Assembly (NCBI GenBank): GCA_008711135.1
Contig: VUAW01000007.1
Location: 62,001-126,000 of the forward strand
DNA: 64,000 bases
DNA from: Rhodobacteraceae bacterium LNNU 3342
GTDB taxonomy: Bacteria; Pseudomonadota; Alphaproteobacteria; Rhodobacterales; Rhodobacteraceae
Reading direction: 5' to 3'
Of this stretch, positions 15,985 through 25,106 are shown piece after piece. Below the pieces are notes generated by a model. That model did not search any database, was not told the origin of the DNA, and saw nothing but the letters and a program-made list of their open reading frames with translations. The first letter of the stretch is position 1; each line of letters starts with the position of its first letter. A program made the position numbers and the translations under genes.

Positions 15985-16992
15985 TTAAACGTTTCGTCTG
16001 TCGCGCGGCTGCGGCCGTGACGGGATTTCCTTGAGCAGCCCGCCTACGCCCATTGCGGCGATGTCGGCGTCACCCAGCGTCAGGCCGCAGGCCAACCTCT
16101 CCAGCACCCAGTCAGCCCCGTTGAGCGCTGGGGAACGGGCGCAACCTGGCAGCCCGATCACCGGCCGCCCCTCCAGTGCACCGTGAAACAGCAGGTTGCC
16201 GGGGTCGACCGGCATCCCGAATCGCGCCACCTGCCCGCCTGCCGCCCGCAGCGCCTCCGGCCCGGTGTCCTGCAGATCCGAGGTTGCCGATCCGGTCAAC
16301 ATCAGGAGCATCTCCCCCTTCAGCGCCCGCAGTGCTTCGGCCATCGGGGCCGCCTCATGCGGGACGATCCGGCAATCAGCCAGCGTCATCCCCAGCGGGT
16401 GCAGCCGCCCCTCGATCACGCGGCGGGCCTTGTCGTTCAGGCGTGCGGGCTGATCCGGCACCTCGGTCAGCAGCAGCCCTGCAGTCGCACGCTGCACCGG
16501 TCCCACCCGGAGGGCGCCTTCCAGCCCTTCGGCCGCACGCAGCAGGGCATCGCCGCCAACGGCATAGGCGATGATCTTGACCGTCCCCACCAGCGTTCCC
16601 GGCAACACCCGCGCAAAGGGCGGCAGCGTCGCAAGGGTGATCGCCGGGTCCACTGCGTTAAGCTTGTGGATGCGCGCCGCCTCCAGCAGCGTGATGCCGG
16701 GCACGGCGGCATGCAGGTTGACCCGCCCGGTGAAGGGCGCGCTGATCCGCAGCCCCGCCGCCACCGGATCGGGCACCAGCGCCGCCGCCAGCTGGGCCGC
16801 GGCGGCGTTTTCCGTGACATCGCCCGGCTCTGGCCGCGCCACCGTCACCTCATGGACACCTTCCGCTGCCAGCGCGGCAAGATCCTGCGGGGCAAGCACC
16901 TGCCCCTTCGGGATCTTGCGCCCGCCTGCGTGCTGTGAGTGCGCAAGGATCATCCCCAGCGCCGCCCCAACCGGAACCGGGCCGAACTTCAT
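15985..16992 (-). CDS. Molybdopterin-binding protein (MoeA/MoaB-like domain)
   Basis: The 335-residue soluble protein contains a molybdopterin-binding MoCF-type domain in its second half; the stretch MLLMLTGSATSDLQDTGPEA corresponds to the conserved glycine/aspartate loop of that fold. The N-terminal part (GMILAHSQHAGGRKIPKGQV) is like the first domain of MoeA-like proteins found beside molybdenum hydroxylase genes. It overlaps the XdhC gene by ATGA, so it probably acts in cofactor modification or insertion for a xanthine- or CO-dehydrogenase-like enzyme. No such enzyme gene lies in this window. The exact step is not known. Confidence 0.75.
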   Translation of the reverse strand: MKFGPVPVGAALGMILAHSQHAGGRKIPKGQVLAPQDLAALAAEGVHEVTVARPEPGDVTENAAAAQLAAALVPDPVAAGLRISAPFTGRVNLHAAVPGITLLEAARIHKLNAVDPAITLATLPPFARVLPGTLVGTVKIIAYAVGGDALLRAAEGLEGALRVGPVQRATAGLLLTEVPDQPARLNDKARRVIEGRLHPLGMTLADCRIVPHEAAPMAEALRALKGEMLLMLTGSATSDLQDTGPEALRAAGGQVARFGMPVDPGNLLFHGALEGRPVIGLPGCARSPALNGADWVLERLACGLTLGDADIAAMGVGGLLKEIPSRPQPRDRRNV

Positions 16993-17957
16993 CCCCGCCT
17001 CAGGCGCTGGGTGATTTCTGCCATGATCGCCACCGCGATCTCGGCAGGATTACGGGCGCCGATGTCGAGCCCGACCGGCGCGTGGATGCGGGCAATTTCA
17101 TCGGCGCTAAACCCCTCCTCTTGCAACCGCGCTACGCGTTTGGCGTGGGTCCGGGTGGACCCGAGAGCGCCGACATAGAACGCCTGCGACCGCAGCGCCA
17201 CGCGCAGCGCGGGATCGTCAAGCTTCGGGTCATGGGTCAGCGTCACGACGGCAGTACGGCTGTCGGGCGGCGCGGCCAGCAGGGCCTCATCGGGCCAAAG
17301 GTCGGACAGATCCTCTCCGGGAAAACGTTCGGGTGCGGCGAACGCCGTGCGTGGGTCGATGATCACCGGGTCATAGCCCGCCAGCCGGGCGATCGTCACC
17401 AGTGGCTGCGCGATATGCACCGCCCCTACGATCACCAGCCGCAGGGGCGGGTTGTGGATGCCGATGAACCATTCCCCTTCGACCCCGGACTGGTCGCTGC
17501 GCATCCGGCTGGCGATCGCTTGGCCCAGCGCCGGATCATCCGCCGTGGCAAGCCGACACTCACCGGACACTAGATTCACGAGATGGGCCACCGGACGTCG
17601 CGCCGCGCGGGCCTCTACCAGCGCGGCCAGATGCGCCTCGGGCATAATCGTCCCGACGGGTTCAAGCAGCACGCGGATGGTTCCGCCACAGGCCAGCCCA
17701 ACGGCAAAGGCATCGGCGTCACTTACGCCATAGGTCAGAAGCCGGGCCTCACTACCGGCCAGCGCCTCGGCCACCACGGCACCTTCGACGCAGCCGCCGG
17801 AAACGGAACCCATCATGTCGCCGCCCCCGCTGACAACCAGCTGGCTACCGGCAACGCGGGGGGCGCTGCCCCAGGTTTCAACGACAGTGGCAAGTGTGGC
17901 GCCGCGACCGGCGCGGTGCCACTCCAGCGCGATCTCGGGCATTTGGTCGTGGTGCAT
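16989..17957 (-). CDS. XdhC/CoxF family molybdenum hydroxylase maturation protein
   Basis: XdhC proteins bind the molybdenum cofactor, help its sulfuration and insert it into xanthine-dehydrogenase-type enzymes. The 322-residue protein has the N-terminal XdhC/CoxI domain (TLATVVETWGSAPRVAGSQL, SVSGGCVEGAVVAEAL) and the C-terminal Rossmann domain (LVIVGAVHIAQPLVTIARLA, IDPRTAFAAPERFPG, YVGALGSTRTHAKR). The final ARNPAEIAVAIMAEI is also typical. It overlaps the preceding molybdopterin-binding gene and is followed upstream by an OmpA-like gene and the CoxE/CoxD pair. The target enzyme is not in the window. Confidence 0.88.
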   Translation of the reverse strand: MHHDQMPEIALEWHRAGRGATLATVVETWGSAPRVAGSQLVVSGGGDMMGSVSGGCVEGAVVAEALAGSEARLLTYGVSDADAFAVGLACGGTIRVLLEPVGTIMPEAHLAALVEARAARRPVAHLVNLVSGECRLATADDPALGQAIASRMRSDQSGVEGEWFIGIHNPPLRLVIVGAVHIAQPLVTIARLAGYDPVIIDPRTAFAAPERFPGEDLSDLWPDEALLAAPPDSRTAVVTLTHDPKLDDPALRVALRSQAFYVGALGSTRTHAKRVARLQEEGFSADEIARIHAPVGLDIGARNPAEIAVAIMAEITQRLRRG

Positions 17958-18048
17958 GGCTCCTCCTGCGGCGGCAGTATGGCAAGGCCCGCCCCGCCGC
18001 GCCAGAGGAGAAGAAGGTGCCGCGGGCCTGCGACCCGCGGCAACAGCG

Positions 18049-20316
18049 TCAGTTGATCAGCCAGGTGATCCGGCGCACGGCCACGCGGCGGTTGGCGGGT
18101 TCGGCCTCTTGCGTCGCAACCTTGAGGAAGCGTTCGCCATAGCCCTGGACCACCATGTTTTCAGGCGGCACGCCGAAATACTCCGTCAGCGCCAGCGCCA
18201 CCGACTCTGCCCGACGGTCCGAAAGGGCAAGGTTGTAGCTTGCGCTCCCGACGGCATCGGTGTGGCCCTCTATCAGGAAGATCTCACGCGGGTTCTCGGC
18301 GATCATCTCCTGCATCAGGCGCCCGATCTGGACCAGCTTGCGCGCCTCGGTGTTCCGCACCACGCTCGAGGCAGTTTCGAAGGTGATCGGCTCGGTCGTG
18401 ATCTCGGGTGCGAGTTCGCGGAGCTCACGCGTCTCGCGCACTTGGCGCAGGGTAAAGGTGCGGCCCAGATCCTGCGCTTCGGCCTCGGCCAGAAGGCTGC
18501 GGAGCATGGCGGTGTCGGTGCGTTCGGTCACACGAACCTCGCCGATCTGGGGCGGCGGCAGGACGGTGACATCCACCGGCTCCACCGGACGGAGGTCGTC
18601 GATCAGCTGCACGCTCGTCCCGTCCGGCTCGCGCCGTTCACGCCAGAGCACCCGGCCAGTGGCGTCACGCACAGTGATGATCGAGGAGCCGTCCGTCCGC
18701 TCCAGGATCGTGCGGGTGGAGCCGTCGGCATAGCGTTCGGTCCGCTCGGTGTTGCCCGGCTGGCGGATCAGCGCGTTGTCGTCCTTCCAGATGGCCAGAT
18801 CGCCCTGGCCCCGGTCCACCACGACGCGGTCGCCCGAATTCGCGACAACCCGGTTGTTGCCGACCAGCATGCCCACGCCCACCGCGCCCAGCGCCAGAAG
18901 CCCAGCCTGTTCAAGCCGGCTGAGGCCGCGGCGCTCCTGCTCCTGCTGCGGGCTGGTGACGATGCGGGTGTCAAAGTCCTCGGTGCTGGAGCGGCTGTTT
19001 TCCTCCGTCACCTGCTGTTCGACGACATCCTCGGGCGCGGGGGCTTCAGCGGCCTGATCCGCCTGTTCGCCCTGCTGCTGGCCCAGCACCGCAAGCGCTG
19101 CTGCCGCCGCAGCGCCAAGCGCCGTCGCCGGGGCACCTTGGCCCTCGGCAGCGGCATCGGTATCGGCGGCGGGTTCGGCGGGCGTGTCGGCCTGCAGGCC
19201 CAGCGCGCGGTTCAGCGTTTCCACTGCCCCTGCGACTTCGGGATCTTCAAGCAGGCGCTGGATGCGGGCTTCGTCCTCGGCCGTAAGTTCCGGCGTGGGT
19301 TCGGGGGTGTTCTCGACGACTTCGGCGGGGCCTTCGGTGACCTCGGGAGCCTCGGTGCCTTCGGGCAGGTTCTGAAGATCTTCAGCGGCCTGATCCGGCT
19401 GTGCTTGGGTCGCGGCCGGCGCTTGGGCGCCATCGGCGGGGGCCGGCGTCACAGGCGCAGCGCCTTCACCCTGAGCAGGGTCTGCGGCGGGTGCCCCGGC
19501 GCTGTCAGGGGCTGCGTCGCCAGTGGCCGCAGGGGCCTGAGGCGCGGCGTCACCTGCCGCAGGTGCGTCGGGTCCTGCATCCGCAGGGGCGGCTGCATCT
19601 GGCGCAGCCGCATCCGGAGCTGCCGCGTCGGGTGCTTCCGCGTCGGGTGCAGCCGCGTCGGGAGCTGTTTCATCGGGAGTGGCCGGTTCAGGGGCTGCAC
19701 CACCGGGTGCCGCTGCATCGGGAGTTGCCGCATCCGGGGCCCCTTCCGCATCAGGCGCCCCTTGGGGCGCCTGCGTTGCTTCAGGACCGGGACCGGCCTC
19801 CGTTGTCGGAGGCGGGATCTCCGGCCCCGGCGCCGGGGGCTCTGGCGCTTCGGGGGTGGGCTGGGGGATTTCAGGAACGTCGGGCTGCGGGATATCCGGC
19901 GACGGCGGCGTCTCGGGTTCGGGCGTGGGGACTGGGGGAACCTCAGGAGGGGTTTCGGTGGGAATGTCGGGGGTGCCCGGCTCCTGCGCGGTCGCTGCGC
20001 CCTCGGCGCCCGCTTCGGTCTCCGTGGCCCCTGCAGCGCCGGCCTCGGTAGCCGACTGTTCGTTCAGTAGTGCGTCGCAGCCCTCGATCGCCGGGTCTTC
20101 GATGCAAAGCTCCAGATCGCGAAGGGTTTCTTCGCAGTTTTCGCCATCGGGGTTGGCCATGCAGAACTGCACGCGGCCCTGGCCGTTCGCGTCATCGGCG
20201 GTCTGGCCGTTTCCCACCGCCTGACCGACGGCCACTGTTGGCTGAAGCAGCGATAGCGACAGCGTCAGTGCCGTCGTGGCGCGGAATGTCGTTGTCGAGA
20301 ATAACGAACGGGTCAT
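18049..20316 (-). CDS. OmpA family protein with long Ala/Pro/Asp-rich region
   Basis: The 755-residue product starts at ATG 20316 with a GGGAG ribosome site and a signal peptide (LTLSLSLLQPTVAVGQA). A short Cys-containing segment follows, then about 300 residues of low-complexity Pro/Ala/Glu/Asp sequence, then a folded middle (STRTILERTDGSSIITVRDA), and a C-terminal OmpA-like peptidoglycan-binding domain (FLIEGHTDAVGSASYNLALS, SDRRAESVALALTEYFGV). A hydrophobic stretch LEQAGLLALGAVGVGMLVG lies in the middle. It probably anchors the outer membrane or an envelope complex to peptidoglycan. It sits between xdhC and the coxE-like gene but is unlikely to share their function. Confidence 0.85.
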   Translation of the reverse strand: MTRSLFSTTTFRATTALTLSLSLLQPTVAVGQAVGNGQTADDANGQGRVQFCMANPDGENCEETLRDLELCIEDPAIEGCDALLNEQSATEAGAAGATETEAGAEGAATAQEPGTPDIPTETPPEVPPVPTPEPETPPSPDIPQPDVPEIPQPTPEAPEPPAPGPEIPPPTTEAGPGPEATQAPQGAPDAEGAPDAATPDAAAPGGAAPEPATPDETAPDAAAPDAEAPDAAAPDAAAPDAAAPADAGPDAPAAGDAAPQAPAATGDAAPDSAGAPAADPAQGEGAAPVTPAPADGAQAPAATQAQPDQAAEDLQNLPEGTEAPEVTEGPAEVVENTPEPTPELTAEDEARIQRLLEDPEVAGAVETLNRALGLQADTPAEPAADTDAAAEGQGAPATALGAAAAAALAVLGQQQGEQADQAAEAPAPEDVVEQQVTEENSRSSTEDFDTRIVTSPQQEQERRGLSRLEQAGLLALGAVGVGMLVGNNRVVANSGDRVVVDRGQGDLAIWKDDNALIRQPGNTERTERYADGSTRTILERTDGSSIITVRDATGRVLWRERREPDGTSVQLIDDLRPVEPVDVTVLPPPQIGEVRVTERTDTAMLRSLLAEAEAQDLGRTFTLRQVRETRELRELAPEITTEPITFETASSVVRNTEARKLVQIGRLMQEMIAENPREIFLIEGHTDAVGSASYNLALSDRRAESVALALTEYFGVPPENMVVQGYGERFLKVATQEAEPANRRVAVRRITWLIN
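19561..19740. repeat. Degenerate DNA repeats encoding DAAAP-type motifs
   Basis: Within the OmpA-like gene, 15- to 18-base units encode repeated PDAAAPDAEAPDAAAP-type peptides on the minus strand. The units are similar but not identical. They give a flexible, acidic spacer and are a likely site of length variation between strains. Confidence 0.7.
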
Positions 20317-20414
20317 CTGGAAACTCCCTTTGTAGCCCCCGCCGATGCGGTGTAGCGATACAAGACAATCCTTGCCCAACGCCCAGAACTTCATCAGGTT
20401 TCAGGGATTTCCAT

Positions 20415-21659
20415 TCAATACTTGCTCACGGCTGCGTCAGCCGTCAGCAGCCGGTTTTTTTCCCCCGCGTCCTGGGGATCGCGCAGGGCGGCGGCCAAGC
20501 CTTCAAGCGCTGCAATGTTGTGGCCGGCGCGAAAGCTGTCCACATGCGGCAGCATGGCGCGGACCCCTGCCGCCCGTGGGGCGAAGGCCTCCCACCGCAA
20601 AAGGGGGTTGAGCCAGATCACCCGCCGCGCCGACAGCCGGAGCCGCTGCATTTCCCGCGCAAGCGCCTCCGGGTCGCCACGATCAAGCCCGTCGGTGATC
20701 AGAAGGACCACCGCCCCCTGCCCCATGACCCGGCGCGACCAGTCGCGGTTGAAGGCCCGCAGGCTTTCCCCGATCCGGGTGCCGCCCGACCAGTCCGGTG
20801 CCTCTGCCCCGGCGCGGGCCAGCGCGGCATCCACGTCGCGGCCGCGCAGGTGCCGGGTGATGTTCGTCAGCCGCGTGCCAAAGGTAAAGGCATGGACCCT
20901 CGCCCAGCCCTGCCCCCGCTGGTTTGCCACCGCGTGGATGAAATGCAGCACCGCGCGGGAATAGGACGACATGCTGCCGGAAATGTCGCAGAGCACGATC
21001 AGTTTCGGCCAGCGTTCGCGCCTCTCGCGGCGGGCGGGGGCGGAAAGCTCGCCGCCCTGGCGCAGCGCATCGCGCAGGCTGCGGCGCCAGTCGGGCATGT
21101 GGCCCCTGTTGCTGGCCATGGTCCGGCGCTGGGCCATCGGCGGCACCGGGAGTTGAAGCTCGGCCAGCATCCGGCGCGCCTCGGCCATCTCGGCGCTGGT
21201 CATCTGTTCGAAATCGAGCCGGCGGAGCTTTTCCCGGGCCGAGGCTGTTTCGCTGGCGTCGATGGTAAGGTCGGGGTCGGGCGTGGGTGGGGGAAGGTCG
21301 GGCGGCCGGTCTAGCAGCGCCTCTGCCGCGCGGCGCTCGCCGGGTTGGGGCGGGCGCTCCTCGGCCGCACCACGGACGGAGGGAAGCAGCAGCGACATCA
21401 TGTGTTCTTCAAGCCGGGGGTCACGCCAGTAAAGCCGGAAGACCTGGGCGAACACCTCGCGGTGTTCAGGACGGGATACGAAACAGGCGTGCAGGATCCA
21501 GAAGAAATCCGTCCGCGCCGTGAAGCCGGCAACCTCGACCGCGCGCACCGCGTCGATCACCCGCCCTGACCCGATCGGCAGCCCCGCCCGCCGCAACGCG
21601 CGGGCGAAATGCACGATGTTCACGGGCATCATCCCGCGGGCGGGATCGGCGCGGCTCAT
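20415..21659 (-). CDS. VWA domain protein, CoxE-like
   Basis: CoxE-type proteins work with a MoxR ATPase in maturing the active site of carbon monoxide dehydrogenase and related enzymes. The 414-residue protein has an N-terminal helical part (NIVHFARALRRAGLPIGSGR) and a C-terminal von Willebrand A domain with an intact metal site: DISGSMSSYSRA near residue 223, SGGTRIGESL and LLITDGLDRGDPEALAREM. ATG 21659 overlaps the stop of the upstream ATPase gene by ATGA, which fixes the start. It matches the coxDE pair, but no coxMSL structural genes are present. Confidence 0.87.
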   Translation of the reverse strand: MSRADPARGMMPVNIVHFARALRRAGLPIGSGRVIDAVRAVEVAGFTARTDFFWILHACFVSRPEHREVFAQVFRLYWRDPRLEEHMMSLLLPSVRGAAEERPPQPGERRAAEALLDRPPDLPPPTPDPDLTIDASETASAREKLRRLDFEQMTSAEMAEARRMLAELQLPVPPMAQRRTMASNRGHMPDWRRSLRDALRQGGELSAPARRERRERWPKLIVLCDISGSMSSYSRAVLHFIHAVANQRGQGWARVHAFTFGTRLTNITRHLRGRDVDAALARAGAEAPDWSGGTRIGESLRAFNRDWSRRVMGQGAVVLLITDGLDRGDPEALAREMQRLRLSARRVIWLNPLLRWEAFAPRAAGVRAMLPHVDSFRAGHNIAALEGLAAALRDPQDAGEKNRLLTADAAVSKY

Positions 21660-22567
21660 CCCGCAGGGGCCAAGTTGCGGCGGATCTCCTCCAACAGGCG
21701 CCGCGTTTCGGAGGTTTGAAGTTGCTGAATATCGTCCTGGTACTTCAGGATCGCGCCCAGCGTGTCGCCAATGACCTCGGGCGACAGCGCGATCACATCC
21801 AGCGCCAGCAGGCATCGCGCCCAGTCAATGGTTTCGGCCACGCCCGGCTTCTTGAACAGATCCTCGTGCCGAAGCCGCTGGACGAAGGCCACTATTTCTT
21901 GCGTCAGGGCCTCGGGCGCGCCAGGGATGCGGGCGTGCAGGATCTCGATCTCCCGGTCAAACGTCGGGTAATCGACCCAGTGATACAGGCAGCGCCGCTT
22001 GAGCGCGTCATGAACCTCTCGAGTACGGTTGGAGGTCAGGATGACGATGGGCGGTTCGGGCGCACGGATGGTGCCCAGTTCGGGGATCGTCACCTGGAAG
22101 TCCGACAGGGCCTCCAGCAGGAAGGCCTCGAACGGTTCGTCCGTTCGGTCGATTTCATCGATCAGCAGCACGGGCGGACCGCCTTCCTGCGGGCGCATCG
22201 CCTCCAGCAGCGGGCGGGGCGACAGGTAGGCTTCGGAAAACAACTCGTCGGTCAGGGCGTCGCGGTTGGTAGCGCCTGTCGCCTCGGCCGTACGGATGGC
22301 GATCATCTGCCGGGCAAAGTTCCATTCATAGACCGCCGCCGCCGCATCCAGCCCCTCATAGCACTGCAGCCGGATCAGGCGGCGGCCCAGCGCGGCGGCA
22401 AGGGCCTTGGCGATTTCCGTCTTGCCGGTGCCGGCCTCGCCTTCCAGGAACAGCGGCCGGCCCAGCCGCAGCGCCAGAAACACCACCGTGCCCAGCGCCC
22501 GTCCGCAGACATAGTTCTGCGCCCCGAGCATTCGCTGCACGTCGTCTATGGATGCGATCGCCTCCAT
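21656..22567 (-). CDS. MoxR family AAA+ ATPase, CoxD-like
   Basis: A 303-residue AAA+ ATPase. Walker A is GEAGTGKTE (residues 43-51), Walker B is VLLIDEIDRTDEPFEAFLLE, sensor 1 is ILTSNRTREVHDALKRR, and the YEGLDAAAAVYEWNF segment is diagnostic of the CoxD branch. ATG 22567 is preceded by GGGAGG, which fixes the start; the longer frame has no ribosome site. It is coupled to the VWA gene by ATGA. In carboxydotrophs CoxD helps build the Cu-S-Mo centre; here it may serve another molybdenum hydroxylase encoded elsewhere. Confidence 0.88.
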   Translation of the reverse strand: MEAIASIDDVQRMLGAQNYVCGRALGTVVFLALRLGRPLFLEGEAGTGKTEIAKALAAALGRRLIRLQCYEGLDAAAAVYEWNFARQMIAIRTAEATGATNRDALTDELFSEAYLSPRPLLEAMRPQEGGPPVLLIDEIDRTDEPFEAFLLEALSDFQVTIPELGTIRAPEPPIVILTSNRTREVHDALKRRCLYHWVDYPTFDREIEILHARIPGAPEALTQEIVAFVQRLRHEDLFKKPGVAETIDWARCLLALDVIALSPEVIGDTLGAILKYQDDIQQLQTSETRRLLEEIRRNLAPAG

Positions 22568-22677
22568 GCCCCCTCCCGCTGCTTTTCCACATGCTGCACG
22601 AGACGCCCCGCCGGTCAAGCCCGCGGAACATCGCCAGAGGCCAGAGGTTGACCCAGAGGCGGCGGGAAAGGAATGCG

Positions 22678-23214
22678 ATGCCCGAGGAGCTCCTTGAAGG
22701 TGCGGTGGCCCTGCTGGGCTTGGACGAGGATGATCTGGGCGCGCATCACATGGCCATTCGGGCCGTTGTCGTCTTCATCTTTGCCATCTTCGTAGTGCGG
22801 ATCGGGGAAAAGCGCTTCATCGGCAAGAACACCGCCTTTGACGTGATCCTGGGGGTGATGCTCGGATCGGTGATCAGCCGCGCGATCACCGGTCAGTCGC
22901 CGTTCTTTCCCACGCTCGTGGCGGCGGTCGTGCTGGTGGGCCTGCACTGGATCTTTGCCCGGCTTTCGTTCAGCGCCGGATGGATCGGCACGCTGATCAA
23001 GGGCAGCCCGCGGGTGCTGATCCGCGATGGCAAGATCGACTGGGACGCCATGCGCCGCAGTCACCTGAGCGAGAACGACCTGCTGAGCGCCCTGCGCCTG
23101 CGCGAGGGGATGGAGGACTGGTCCGAGGTCAAGGAGGCCCGGCTGGAACGCAACGGCGAGATCAGCGTGATCCGCCGCCCTCCGGAAGACCACCCTCGCG
23201 CTTCAGAAAACTGA
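22678..23214 (+). CDS. DUF421 domain membrane protein (YetF/YcaP type)
   Basis: The 178-residue product has two to three membrane helices in the N-terminal half ([20 protein letters not shown] and [20 protein letters not shown]) and a C-terminal cytoplasmic DUF421 domain ([40 protein letters not shown]). The [20 protein letters not shown] segment is highly typical. ATG 22678 follows GGGAAAGGAATGCG. The end overlaps the convergent ureG gene by 53 bases in different frames. The family has no settled function; some members affect spore or envelope properties. Confidence 0.85.
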   Translation: MPEELLEGAVALLGLDEDDLGAHHMAIRAVVVFIFAIFVVRIGEKRFIGKNTAFDVILGVMLGSVISRAITGQSPFFPTLVAAVVLVGLHWIFARLSFSAGWIGTLIKGSPRVLIRDGKIDWDAMRRSHLSENDLLSALRLREGMEDWSEVKEARLERNGEISVIRRPPEDHPRASEN

Positions 23215-23791
23215 CGATTTGATCGACACCCTTGCCTTGGCGCAGACTTGCCATGACGAAGGGCCGCTGCCCCCGCGCGGCGGCGGCGTCGCTTTCCAGC
23301 AGATCGGGGTCCACGCCCACATGGGGGGCAAGATCGACCTTGTTGATGACCAGAAGGTCGGACCGCGTCACCCCCGGCCCCTTTTTCCGGGGAATGTCCT
23401 GCCCTGCCGCCGTGTCGATGACATAGATCGCAAGGTCTGCAAGTTCCGGGCTGAAGGTGGCCGCCAGGTTGTCCCCGCCGGATTCGATCAGGATGACGTC
23501 CAGATCCGGAAATGCGCTGCGCAGGTCGGCCACGGCAGCAAGGTTGATGCTCGCGTCCTCGCGGATCGCTGTGTGGGGGCAACCGCCGGTTTCCACCCCC
23601 CGGATGCGTTCCAGCGGCAGCGCCTGCGCCCGCATCAGGTATTCGGCATCCTCGCGCGTGTAGATGTCGTTGGTGATGACCGCCACTGAATAGCTGTCCC
23701 GAAGCGCCCGGCAGAGCTGTTCCGTCAGCGTCGTCTTGCCGGCGCCGACGGGGCCGCCGATGCCGACCCGCAGGGGTCCGTTCATGCTCAT
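23162..23791 (-). CDS. ureG: Urease accessory GTPase UreG
   Basis: UreG is the GTPase that drives nickel delivery to urease together with UreD, UreF and UreE. The 209-residue protein has the P-loop [11 protein letters not shown] (Lys19), the metal-binding CPH motif in [18 protein letters not shown], and the G-domain motifs [17 protein letters not shown] and [12 protein letters not shown]. Its ATG overlaps the ureF stop. It is the last gene of the locus; its end overlaps the convergent DUF421 gene by 53 bases, so a terminator must lie inside that neighbour if there is one. Confidence 0.96.
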   Translation of the reverse strand: MSMNGPLRVGIGGPVGAGKTTLTEQLCRALRDSYSVAVITNDIYTREDAEYLMRAQALPLERIRGVETGGCPHTAIREDASINLAAVADLRSAFPDLDVILIESGGDNLAATFSPELADLAIYVIDTAAGQDIPRKKGPGVTRSDLLVINKVDLAPHVGVDPDLLESDAAAARGQRPFVMASLRQGKGVDQIVSFLKREGGLPEGGGSR

Positions 23792-24423
23792 GTCCTGAAG
23801 ATCCTTACTTCCATGGTTTCGTGGCGCATCGCGGCAAGATCGCCGCGCATCGCGCCGCCGCCCAGATCGTCGATGCTTGCCGCCGCGGCCTCATCCGCCA
23901 AGGCGCTGATGCAAGGATGCAGGCCGGCCAGCACCTTCTGCCCCTCGGTCTGGCCAAGGGGGATGAACCGCACCCCCGCCTGCACGAGGTTGGAGGCGAA
24001 GGCATGGAGATAGAGCGACACCACCGTCACCGGCGCAAGACCAAGGGCGCGCGCGGCAGCGCCCAGCGCCACCGGATAGGGCATCGGCGGCCAGTCATCC
24101 CCAGTCAGCCGATTGGTGACGGCAAGGAAGGCACGGCCCTGTTCCATGCTTTCCACCAGCCGTTCGCGCGACGCCGCCAGGGCCTGCGCCAGTGCGGCAA
24201 GGGCCGGAATGTCCGCCCCTTCAGCCAGGCACTGCGCGATCAGGATCGCGTCATTGCGCCCAGCGCCAAAGCGCAGCGTCTCCTCGATCCACGGCGCAAG
24301 CGTGGGGGCATCCCGCAGTTCGCCCGCCGCGATGGCCCATTCCAACCCATGGGAATAGGCAAAGCCACCCACCGGAAAGGCAGGGGAAAGCCATTGCACA
24401 AGCGTCAGAAGCGGGTCGGCCAA
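23788..24423 (-). CDS. ureF: Urease accessory protein UreF
   Basis: UreF is the scaffold that links UreD-urease to UreG and acts on GTP hydrolysis timing. The 211-residue protein has the conserved N-terminus [20 protein letters not shown], the middle [19 protein letters not shown] and a C-terminal [18 protein letters not shown] segment, all typical of UreF. It starts three bases after ureE and overlaps ureG by ATGA, so the three accessory genes are a tight unit. Confidence 0.94.
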   Translation of the reverse strand: MADPLLTLVQWLSPAFPVGGFAYSHGLEWAIAAGELRDAPTLAPWIEETLRFGAGRNDAILIAQCLAEGADIPALAALAQALAASRERLVESMEQGRAFLAVTNRLTGDDWPPMPYPVALGAAARALGLAPVTVVSLYLHAFASNLVQAGVRFIPLGQTEGQKVLAGLHPCISALADEAAAASIDDLGGGAMRGDLAAMRHETMEVRIFRT

Positions 24424-24426
24424 GGT

Positions 24427-24966
24427 TTAGTCTTCGCCATCCTCTTCAGAAAGATGGTGATGAAAGGCATGGTGCTGCACGTGGTGGTGATGCCCGTGGT
24501 CATGGTCATGCCCGTGATCGTGGCCCATGGTGCGACCGTGACCATAAGCGCCGCCTTCAGGGCGGAAGGGGGCGGTGACCTCGGCCACCTCTGCCCCCAA
24601 GCGGCGCAGCATGTCGGCCAGAACATGATCCTGCCGGATCAGCAGGCGGTCATTTTCGACCTGGCAAGGGGTGTGGCGGTTGCCGATATGCCATGCCAGC
24701 CGCGCGAGCGAGGGACCCGTCACCTGTAGCAGCGGTTCCTCGGCGGCAACCACCTCGATCAGGCGGCCGTCAGAAAGCTCAAGCGCGTCGCCATGGGAAA
24801 GGTTCGTGGTTTCCGGCAGGTCCACCATGAAGCTGTCGCCGTGCACGGTGGTCAGCCGCTTGCGGCGCAGGAAGCGTTCGTCATAGCCCAGCACCACCTG
24901 GTCGGCGGCGTCGACCCAGCTTCCGGCAAGGCGCACCATCTGCGCGGTAGGGTCGGTGTTCGTCAT
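24427..24966 (-). CDS. ureE: Urease accessory protein UreE with His-rich tail
   Basis: UreE is the nickel chaperone that hands nickel to the UreDFG complex. The 179-residue protein has an N-terminal peptide-binding domain (LGYDERFLRRKRLTTVHGDS) and the metal-binding domain (LARLAWHIGNRHTPCQVEND), and ends in a strongly His-rich tail (GHDHGHDHDHGHHHHVQHHA) that should store several nickel ions. It starts at ATG 24966 and lies in front of ureF. It is separated from ureC by about 670 bases holding a gene on the other strand, so ureEFG need their own promoter in 24967-25106. Confidence 0.94.
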   Translation of the reverse strand: MTNTDPTAQMVRLAGSWVDAADQVVLGYDERFLRRKRLTTVHGDSFMVDLPETTNLSHGDALELSDGRLIEVVAAEEPLLQVTGPSLARLAWHIGNRHTPCQVENDRLLIRQDHVLADMLRRLGAEVAEVTAPFRPEGGAYGHGRTMGHDHGHDHDHGHHHHVQHHAFHHHLSEEDGED

Positions 24967-25106
24967 GCTGGCCTCCGTCGTTGTCTGTTGATCTTACGGC
25001 TTGTTTCCGCCGATGCAACCCGGACGCGGCCTGCCCTTAGCGGAACATTAACCGAACGGTGGCAGGGTTGGCCTTATTCAGATTCGACGCGCGAAAGGAG
25101 TGGCAA

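Noticed and set aside
19561-19740. Repeat cluster that could suggest a CRISPR array
   Set aside because: The repeats are degenerate, in frame and encode DAAAP peptides; there are no regular spacers and no cas genes.
17815-20070. 751-codon plus-strand open frame opposite xdhC and the OmpA-like gene
   Set aside because: The product is low-complexity Gly/Arg sequence created by the repetitive Ala/Pro codons of the real gene.
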